Origin: a virus
Virus record (IMG/VR): IMGVR_UViG_3300008110_009634
Location: 1 to 24,851 of that record
Strand: one strand, 5' to 3'
DNA length: 24,851 nucleotides
Part shown: positions 20,866 through 24,851 of the stretch, in pieces
Numbering within the stretch: the stretch's first letter is position 1
How the letters are laid out: every line of letters starts with the position of its first letter
The notes under the pieces: generated by a model
Database searches by the model: none
Told to the model about the DNA's origin: nothing
Seen by the model: only the letters and a program-made list of their open reading frames with translations
Made by a program: the position numbers and the translations under genes

Positions 20866-21177
20866 TCACTCGGCTTCGGCGATACCAGCCCTGCGCTCGT
20901 AGCCACGCACAGCGTGAGAGAGTGTGCCGTAGTAATCGCCGTGTCCAGCACTCCAGCCTTCGGGTCGTGCAACGAGTGTCCACACTGCGAAGCGTGAGTA
21001 GTTGTCATTAGGCAAGTGGCACAGCACTGTCCACGAAGCGTACAGACCGTCACCAGCGAGATTACGCAAGTGATACGCAAGCACCAACGCATTGTTGGAG
21101 TTAGTAAGCACCAGCCCCACTTCGGGGGCTGGTGACTTATCTAGTGACTTGATGTTGTGGATAGTTGCTTCACTCAT
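20866..21177 (-). CDS. Unknown protein with operator and hairpin inside its 5' end
   Basis: A 103-residue protein from ATG 21177 (MSEATIHNIKS). Codons 12-14 are the operator word (LDK), followed at once by a perfect 10-bp hairpin (21109-21134) that encodes SPAPEVGLVL. The rest (NNALVLAYHLRNLAGDG, YGTLSHAVRGYERR) is unassigned. It overlaps the upstream gene by 8 bases. A longer frame to 21219 lies inside that gene. Confidence 0.6.
   Translation of the reverse strand: MSEATIHNIKSLDKSPAPEVGLVLTNSNNALVLAYHLRNLAGDGLYASWTVLCHLPNDNYSRFAVWTLVARPEGWSAGHGDYYGTLSHAVRGYERRAGIAEAE
21109..21134 (-). terminator. Intragenic hairpin beside an operator, attenuator candidate
   Basis: CACCAGCCCC-(6)-GGGGCTGGTG, a perfect 10-bp stem directly abutting operator 21135-21145, about 30 bases inside a gene. 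No T-run follows. Confidence 0.4.
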
Positions 21178-21640
21178 TGGGAAGTTCACCGTTGGCGAAG
21201 TAGTTGTCCATCTGCTCATCGGTCATACCGATTACCTTTGGTGCGAAGTTCTCATCATCGCTCGCCCAGTCAGTGAGCCAATTTGCGTACTCACCGTCAG
21301 TACGCACGGTCTTGACGAGATTTGCGAATTGCTCACTCCATACGAACGCAGGAACATCGTGGTTCTCTCCGTCATACTCGCCCTGCTCGTTGAGCGCACC
21401 GATTACCACGCAGTCACCTGCTAGTGGTCTGCCAAACAGTGCCGAAGCGACTGCGTTCATTGGCAAGCCGATGAGCAAGCCTTCATCGTTGATGTAACCA
21501 ACAATGCCCAAGTTTCCCTCGTTCACGCTGTCAAACCAACCACCTACGATTTCGTTGATGGCGATGTGAGCCGTGTCCTCGTCAAGAAAGAGTGGCAAGC
21601 ACTCTCCCTCGCTTGTGATGTGTAATGCCTTTGTTGCCAT
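21170..21640 (-). CDS. DUF3846-like protein
   Basis: A 156-residue protein. The block GIVGYINDEGLLIGLPMNAVASALFGRPLAGDCVVIGALNE (written here in two parts: GIVGYINDEGLLIGLPMN and GRPLAGDCVVIG) fits DUF3846 proteins of phages and mobile elements, whose function is unknown. The C-terminal half is acidic with several Trp. The ATG at 21640 has a weak GGGGGTAG-type upstream sequence. Confidence 0.7.
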   Translation of the reverse strand: MATKALHITSEGECLPLFLDEDTAHIAINEIVGGWFDSVNEGNLGIVGYINDEGLLIGLPMNAVASALFGRPLAGDCVVIGALNEQGEYDGENHDVPAFVWSEQFANLVKTVRTDGEYANWLTDWASDDENFAPKVIGMTDEQMDNYFANGELPNE

Positions 21641-21680
21641 TGTTCTACCCCCTTCGGGTCTAGGTATTTCTTACGATTTC

Positions 21681-21708
21681 ATCGTAATAGTAGGTGGGCA
21701 GACTTATC
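21681..21708 (-). promoter_or_regulatory. Leftward promoter for the DUF3846-like gene
   Basis: GATAAGTCTGC (21698-21708), 11 bases, TACGAT (21681-21686). The operator sits in the loop of an interrupted hairpin (GGTGGG..GACTT / AAGTC..CCCACC, about 21693-21725), so upstream termination and promoter may overlap. Confidence 0.85.
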
Positions 21709-21735
21709 TAGTAAGTCCACCCACCCACTGAACGA

Positions 21736-22146
21736 CTAAGCGACCTTGCTCGCCTTGCTTGCTGGCTTGACTGCGCCCTTCGCTGGCTTCACCAGCACTC
21801 GGACATAGTTCGTGATTTCCACGACTGACTTGATTACCTTGTTTGGGATTTCGCCCTTGTCCACTGCGCTATCCCAAGCCTTCGTGTCCACGCTTGGCTT
21901 CGTCACCTTACGGAACAGAGCAGGACTGACTGACTTGCGCAACTTATCTAGTGAGAAAGACCTGCGCTCGCTCGGCGTGACCGAGAGAGTGATTTCGTCT
22001 TGCGTGAAGTCGTTGATGCCGTTCTCGGCGAACACTGCGACAAGAGTTTCTCTTGCCACTTCGTGCGCTTGCTCGGCTTGTTCTTTCGCTGTGAGAGCGT
22101 TTAGGAACGCTTCCACTGCTTGTTGGATTTGGGTTTCAGTAGCCAT
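21736..22146 (-). CDS. Helical protein with Lys/Ala-rich tail, unknown
   Basis: A 136-residue protein: an N-terminal helix (IQQAVEAFLNALTAKEQAEQA), a middle domain (SERRSFSLDKLRKSVSPALF) that includes one operator copy, and a basic low-complexity end (KPAKGAVKPASKASKVA) suited to nucleic-acid contact. AAGGAG precedes the ATG. Family not recognised. Confidence 0.65.
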   Translation of the reverse strand: MATETQIQQAVEAFLNALTAKEQAEQAHEVARETLVAVFAENGINDFTQDEITLSVTPSERRSFSLDKLRKSVSPALFRKVTKPSVDTKAWDSAVDKGEIPNKVIKSVVEITNYVRVLVKPAKGAVKPASKASKVA

Positions 22147-22185
22147 TGGTTTAGTCTCCTTGTGTTGGGTGGTGGCTTGCGCACC

Positions 22186-22213
22186 ACCCTACACCCCTGA
22201 AAGCAGATTTACC
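22186..22213 (-). promoter_or_regulatory. Leftward promoter for the gene at 22146
   Basis: GGTAAATCTGC (22203-22213), 11 bases, TAGGGT (22186-22191). The upstream half is degenerate and no full operator overlaps it, unlike most others. Confidence 0.75.
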
Positions 22214-22394
22214 AACATCGCTAGACAGATTTCTGAAACTTCCCCCCGACACGCCCGATTTCCACTTCCCCCCGACCACCCCGTGCGCCCATTATTCTTT
22301 CCCTATGCGCCCTTTCCTTGTAAGCCCCGGCAGCCAGCCCTTCCAACGGGGCTCCGAAGGTTGGATAGAGGAAAGGCTGGCACTTATCTATGAA
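22214..22394. repeat. Intergenic cassette: CCCGAC boxes and AGCCCCG stem-loop
   Basis: Contains CCCGACACGCCCGA, CCCGACCACCCCG (22271-22283) and TTGTAAGCCCCG with stem AGCCCCG (22323-22329) / CGGGGCT (22347-22353). A degenerate operator (22382) follows. Confidence 0.65.
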
Positions 22395-22505
22395 ATGACA
22401 GCCGAAGCGAACAGACTGATAGCGATAGCCGAAGCAAGCAACGCCGAAGCGAAAGCCCTGCTCGCTCGTAGTCGCTTCTCGCTCGTCAGGGACTTATCTA
22501 GTTAG
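22395..22505 (+). CDS. Doubtful 36-residue rightward ORF
   Basis: Reads as an Ala/Glu-rich amphipathic helix (MTAEANRLIAIAEASNAEAK) built on three GCCGAAGC repeats and ends within an operator. The same frame is open upstream to 22305. Helix-like composition and GAAAGG about 17 bases upstream support it; being opposite to all neighbours and lacking a promoter argue against. Confidence 0.25.
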   Translation: MTAEANRLIAIAEASNAEAKALLARSRFSLVRDLSS

Positions 22506-22511
22506 ATAAGT
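22492..22511. repeat. Back-to-back operator palindrome
   Basis: ACTTATCTAGTTAGATAAGT, two half-overlapping operator words in opposite orientation. A longer form of the same arrangement occurs at 23801-23824. Confidence 0.7.
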
Positions 22512-22514
22512 GAA

Positions 22515-22548
22515 ACGGGTGGCTCACCATTTCTGGCAAGCCACCCGT
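22515..22548 (-). terminator. Hairpin after the gene at 22578
   Basis: Perfect 10-bp stem ACGGGTGGCT-(14)-AGCCACCCGT, lying 29 bases past the stop, followed by TTTC and the operator palindrome. Confidence 0.55.
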
Positions 22549-22577
22549 TCGGTTCGGTGGTTTAGTGGGAAAGGGGG

Positions 22578-23003
22578 TTAGAGATACTTCGCCACCGAGT
22601 TGTAGGTGCTGGCACTCACTAACTGCTCGTCTGTGAGTTTCAGCACACGAATAGCCTGCGAGATTTCCTCTTTCTCACGCTTGAACTCGTGTTCGCTGTA
22701 ACCATTGGGGCGTTCAGGCTCGTCTGGGAGTGCGCCTGCTGGAAGCAGAACGCTGACGCTGAACGACACTTTGCCCTTGTTCTTTCGGTCACGGTTGCTC
22801 CAATAGTTCTTGCTGGCTTCCTCTATCTCGCCCTTGCCCGCCTTGATGAGTTTCAGTACAGCGAGGTTGTACGCCTCAACTGCCTTCTCGTAGGCAAGTT
22901 CCTCTTTCTCTTGGTTCTTGAACCGAGCCTGACGCTCGGCAAGAGCCTGCTCTAAGTGAGAGATGAGAACACTCACCTTCACCTTGACTTTGACTGTGGA
23001 CAT
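22578..23003 (-). CDS. Coiled-coil protein, unknown
   Basis: A 141-residue protein: a basic strand-like start (STVKVKVKVSVLISHLEQAL), a long charged helix (RQARFKNQEKEELAYEKAVEAYNLAVLKL), a short beta segment (GKVSFSVSVLLPAG) and a helical end. AAGGAGAG precedes the ATG. No family recognised; possibly a structural or DNA-associated helper. Confidence 0.65.
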   Translation of the reverse strand: MSTVKVKVKVSVLISHLEQALAERQARFKNQEKEELAYEKAVEAYNLAVLKLIKAGKGEIEEASKNYWSNRDRKNKGKVSFSVSVLLPAGALPDEPERPNGYSEHEFKREKEEISQAIRVLKLTDEQLVSASTYNSVAKYL

Positions 23004-23048
23004 TATTGCTCTCCTTGTTCGGGGTCTAGTTGGTATCCGAACGACATC

Positions 23049-23076
23049 ACACTACGAACACGACAGCAGACTTATC
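23049..23076 (-). promoter_or_regulatory. Leftward promoter for the gene at 23003
   Basis: GATAAGTCTGC (23066-23076), 11 bases, TAGTGT (23049-23054). Two operators (23070, 23082) and then the second motif (23105) lie upstream. Confidence 0.85.
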
Positions 23077-23120
23077 TAGTTACTTATCTAGTCAGTTCAG
23101 TTCCTTTCCACCACCGTCAA

Positions 23121-23326
23121 TAAGTTCAGGACAGGTGTGGTTCTTTCTTTCGCAACAGCACGGACTTCACCCCGACCACCCCGAAACACACTCGCTTCAC
23201 CAACTCGCCTGCTTACCGTGTAAGCCCCGTGGTTTTTTGTTTTATTGAGCGAAGCGGGGCTCAAACCGTTGAGTGATGTTTTGGCAACTTATCTAGTGAG
23301 TGTGTGTGGACTTCGGACTTATCTAG
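23121..23326. repeat. Intergenic cassette: CCCGACCACCCCG and AGCCCCG stem-loop
   Basis: CCCGACCACCCCG (23171-23183), CTTACCGTGTAAGCCCCG, and stem AGCCCCG (23223-23229) / CGGGGCT (23255-23261) with a T-rich loop; operators at 23287 and 23317 close to the stop of the LysM gene. Confidence 0.7.
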
Positions 23327-23626
23327 TTAGTTATCGTCTATCGGCAGGTCTATCGCCTGTCCTGCGTAGATAGTCGTGCCGTACTTATCTACTAGGTAAT
23401 CGGCAACCTGTGTGATTTCGCCCGTACACGCTGTCTCTGCGATACTCCATAGCGTGTCACCTTCTCTAACGATTATCGTTGCTTCTGAGCAAGTGTAATC
23501 GGGCTGATTTGCTGTGTGAGTGGCAAACAACGCAATGACAATAACTGCGATTATTGCGAACGCTCTGAACTTGCGAGCGAGCATACGGTAGTGCTGGTCA
23601 TACTTATCTAGTTCATTGTTTCTCAT
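23327..23626 (-). CDS. Membrane-anchored LysM protein
   Basis: A 99-residue protein. A basic N-terminus and one TM helix (about residues 21-37, RAFAIIAVIVIALFATH) are followed by a LysM domain (51-95): IIVREGDTLWSIAE, then ITQVADYLVDKYG and IYAGQAIDLP. The topology predicts a periplasmic or wall-facing LysM bound to peptidoglycan. In an early-type operon this suggests a role at the host envelope, for example blocking a second infection (inference). Two operator-like words are read as LDK and VDK. Confidence 0.8.
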   Translation of the reverse strand: MRNNELDKYDQHYRMLARKFRAFAIIAVIVIALFATHTANQPDYTCSEATIIVREGDTLWSIAETACTGEITQVADYLVDKYGTTIYAGQAIDLPIDDN

Positions 23627-23654
23627 CAGTAACCCCCTTTATTTGGTTTCTCTA

Positions 23655-23682
23655 ACTCTAACTCGTATCGGGCAGATTTATC
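23655..23682 (-). promoter_or_regulatory. Leftward promoter for the LysM gene
   Basis: GATAAATCTGC (23672-23682), 11 bases, TAGAGT (23655-23660). The operator is degenerate here. Confidence 0.8.
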
Positions 23683-23898
23683 TGACTTTCACCCGACTAC
23701 CCCGTGAGCAAGCCAAGTGCGCTGATTTTTCCACCATTGGAAGCCCCGATTTTTTTTCGGTTTATTCAGTGACGTAATCGCTGTATGTCGGGCTCGCAGG
23801 ACTTATCTAGTTAGATAGATAAGTGTCGGCAACGGAATAAGCCCGACACACTCGCAAGCGTGTCGGGCTCGTCCGTCTCTGGTAGGACTGGCTAGGTA
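23683..23898. repeat. Intergenic cassette and terminator hairpin
   Basis: CCCGACTACCCCG (23692-23704), GGAAGCCCCGA with T8, AGCCCCG (23742-23748) partly paired with CGGGCT (23789-23794), an operator pair (23801-23824), and a perfect 10-bp hairpin AGCCCGACAC-(10)-GTGTCGGGCT (23840-23869) after the gene to the right. Confidence 0.65.
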
Positions 23899-24195
23899 CT
23901 ACTCGCTATCCTCGCCGTACAGTTCCAAATGTGCTTGCCAGTCAATGTATTGACCTTAGTGTAAGCCCTCTACAAGTGCGTCCGTTGGGCAGGTTGTTTG
24001 ACCTCGCCACGTGACACCTGCAGGCAACTCCACTGGTGCGTTCCAGTCGGCTCGTTGTGCGTTGGCAATGGCAACCTTGCAAGGTTCAACCATTACGGAC
24101 GGTACTGACGGATAATGATTACTAGCCAAGTGCCAGCGAAGTGTGGTGTCAAAGTCTGCGACCTCTGACATTCCCTCTAGTGAGTGTGCGCCCAT
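23899..24195 (-). pseudogene. Small actinophage-type protein with in-frame TAA before its C-terminus
   Basis: Translation from ATG 24195 (MGAHSLEGMSEVADF) gives 79 residues to TAA at 23956-23958: LRWHLASNHYPSVPSVMVEP, then WNAPVELPAGVTWRG and ALVEGLH. Beyond the TAA the same frame continues without break, GQYIDWQAHLELYGEDSE, to TAG at 23899. The family I recall from actinophages (HL..NHYP, LP.G, VEGLHL) continues after VEGLH with such an end. So the gene is either freshly truncated, read through at the stop, or affected by a sequence error. The 79-residue product may still be functional. Confidence 0.6.
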
Positions 24196-24234
24196 TGTGT
24201 AACCCCCTTAGGTTGTTGTTGTTAGGCAAGTACC

Positions 24235-24262
24235 ACTATAGTACCTAGCGTGCAGACTTATC
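24235..24262 (-). promoter_or_regulatory. Leftward promoter for the gene at 24195
   Basis: GATAAGTCTGC (24252-24262), 11 bases, TATAGT (24235-24240), the best -10 of the series. Operator 24256-24266 overlaps it and touches the stop of the next gene. Confidence 0.85.
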
Positions 24263-24265
24263 TAG

Positions 24266-24547
24266 TTAGTCTGGTAAGCCGTAGTAAGTCTCGTATTGTG
24301 GCTCGCATAGCGTCTGCCAACACTCGTTGCATAACTCGCGCTCGCCGTCCTCGTCAATACGCCAGTACGTGATTAGCGACACACCTTCACGCCAACCTAC
24401 CTCTGTACTGCAACGCTCGCAGGTGCGCTCGCCTACTCGCAAGTCTTTACCCTCGTAGTCGGCGTAGTTCAGTTCAGTAATCAGCACGGGCTCGTATTCA
24501 GGGATACGTGTTATCCAGTTATCCAGCGCTCGTGTGTCTAGTCTCAT
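24266..24547 (-). CDS. Zinc-finger-like protein, unknown
   Basis: A 93-residue acidic protein with two CxxC pairs (Cys43/Cys46 in TCERCSTEVG, Cys73/Cys76 in LCNECW), likely one zinc site. GAGGTAAG precedes the ATG. Its final codons (GLPD, stop) adjoin an operator. No family recognised. Confidence 0.7.
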   Translation of the reverse strand: MRLDTRALDNWITRIPEYEPVLITELNYADYEGKDLRVGERTCERCSTEVGWREGVSLITYWRIDEDGERELCNECWQTLCEPQYETYYGLPD

Positions 24548-24589
24548 AATTCTTACCTCGCTTAGTCATTGGATTAGTTCCTACTGATT

Positions 24590-24617
24590 ACGGTATGGCG
24601 CAGTGGGCAGACTTATC
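24590..24617 (-). promoter_or_regulatory. Leftward promoter for the gene at 24547
   Basis: GATAAGTCTGC (24607-24617), 11 bases, TACCGT (24590-24595). The operator has one mismatch (ACTTATCTAAT, 24611). Confidence 0.8.
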
Positions 24618-24621
24618 TAAT

Positions 24622-24851
24622 TAGTTCCCCTCACGCTCGGCACTTGCCCCCGACCACCCCGAAGCTCAACGCTTGCTTGCTTGCGTTGGAAGCCCCGGGT
24701 TTCGCCGACTTCTGCGGGGCTTACAAGGTGCTGGCTGGTTGCTGGCACTCGGGTGGGTCGGTGGCAAGTTCGGCTTTCGCTCGGAGTGAGTTCGTGGCTA
24801 GCGCACACGGCTGTCGCCGTGCTTGCTCTCGGAGTGAACGGCAGACCGTCA
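24622..24851. repeat. Intergenic cassette at the window end
   Basis: CCCGACCACCCCG (24649-24661), GGAAGCCCCG, stem AGCCCCG (24691-24697) / CGGGGCT (24715-24721). The remaining 130 bases show no supported gene; frames here look accidental. Confidence 0.6.

Larger units (their letters stand above)
8245..23120. repeat. Ten copies of a second motif, YTTCCRCCRCCGTCA
   Basis: Plus-strand starts: 8245, 8601, 10267, 11020, 11710, 12179, 16293, 18996, 20598 and 23105. All ten have the same orientation, whatever the direction of the neighbouring gene. Read on the minus strand this is TTGACGGTGGTGGAA, containing a -35-like TTGACG. A good -10 follows at 17 bases at 8232 and 8588 and a weaker one at 20582; the others lack one. 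It is nearly always intergenic. Likely a regulator-binding site overlapping some promoters. Confidence 0.8.
12513..24621. repeat. Array of about 42 operator words, ACTTATCTAGT(NAGT)
   Basis: Exact ACTTATCTAGT starts at 12513, 12549, 12656, 12893, 12910, 13091, 13866, 14586, 15452, 15474, 15491, 15517, 15636, 15673, 16480, 16501, 17072, 17825, 18147, 18976, 19182, 19499, 20008, 20582, 20772, 20799, 21135, 21702, 21942, 22492, 23070, 23082, 23287, 23317, 23602, 23801 and 24256. The reverse form starts at 12572, 12599, 16513 and 20856. Near matches are at 16229, 18639, 19286, 22382, 23383 and 24611. About half continue as NAGT, giving ACTNA-N5-TNAGT symmetry expected of a dimeric HTH protein. 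Copies lie at gene ends, in promoters and within genes. Spacing is irregular, so this is not a CRISPR or tandem repeat. Confidence 0.9.

Noticed and set aside
12513-24621. CRISPR array
   Set aside because: The repeats are 11-15 bases, irregularly spaced over 12 kb, lie in genes and promoters, and have no spacers of constant length or cas genes.
24841-24851. Eleventh copy of the second motif at the window end (GCAGACCGTCA)
   Set aside because: Only ACCGTCA matches; the CCACC part is absent.

Overview
The window looks like part of a tailed-phage genome (or prophage) whose host is an actinobacterium. The phage assignment rests on an endolysin followed by small membrane proteins of holin type, phage-type replication genes, dense leftward operons of small unknown genes, and almost no intergenic space inside operons. 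The actinobacterial host is inferred from a complete WhiB-family Fe-S regulator (6017-6367), a CGAAC-N4-GTTCG SOS box, and TANNNT -10 boxes. No tRNA, integrase, insertion sequence or CRISPR array was recognised.

Layout. 1-2.4 kb, rightward: the end of a membrane protein, an M15 endolysin with a peptidoglycan-binding tail, and two small membrane proteins (holin candidates). 2.4-3.4 kb, leftward: two winged-helix-like proteins. 3.35-5.7 kb, rightward: four tightly overlapping genes ending in a metallophosphoesterase, a small protein and a proteasome/HslV-like Ntn hydrolase. 6.0-6.4 kb: WhiB. 6.6-8.3 kb, leftward: a replication operon (helicase-loader-like and replication-protein-like genes, plus two ribbon-helix-helix proteins). 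8.3-8.6 kb: palindromic AT-rich DNA and a candidate structured small RNA with its own promoter and terminator. 8.8-11.5 kb, leftward: an operon of zinc-ribbon, membrane and nucleotide-modification-associated proteins. 11.79-12.5 kb, rightward: a helicase-associated/HTH protein behind an SOS box, and a two-TM protein. 12.6-24.8 kb, leftward: about 20 mostly unknown early-type genes, including a MoxR AAA+ / zincin-VWA pair, an XRE repressor-like protein, an Api92-like protein, a DUF3846-like protein and a LysM membrane protein.

The outstanding feature is the regulatory architecture of the right half. An 11-bp word, ACTTATCTAGT (usually extended to the partly dyad-symmetric ACTTATCTAGTNAGT), occurs about 42 times exactly. 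One copy lies at 5.73 kb and the rest between 12.5 and 24.3 kb. Copies sit at gene ends, between Shine-Dalgarno and GTG start, inside genes (where they encode Leu-Asp-Lys), and in the -35 region of eleven leftward promoters. Those promoters all fit GATAARTCTGC-N11-TANNNT with no spacing variation, and most read TANNGT. This resembles the operator/stoperator logic of mycobacteriophage L5-type phages, but with a different sequence; that comparison is inference. A second same-orientation motif (TTGACGGTGGTGGAA on the minus strand, ten copies) and a third (CCCGACCACCCCG plus an AGCCCCG/CGGGGCT stem-loop, seven intergenic cassettes) punctuate the operons.

Most right-arm genes have no recognisable function. 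Calls below separate what is visible from what is inferred. Starts were often moved inward from the longest reading frame because of ATGA/TAATG overlaps, Shine-Dalgarno sequences or promoters lying inside the longer frame.
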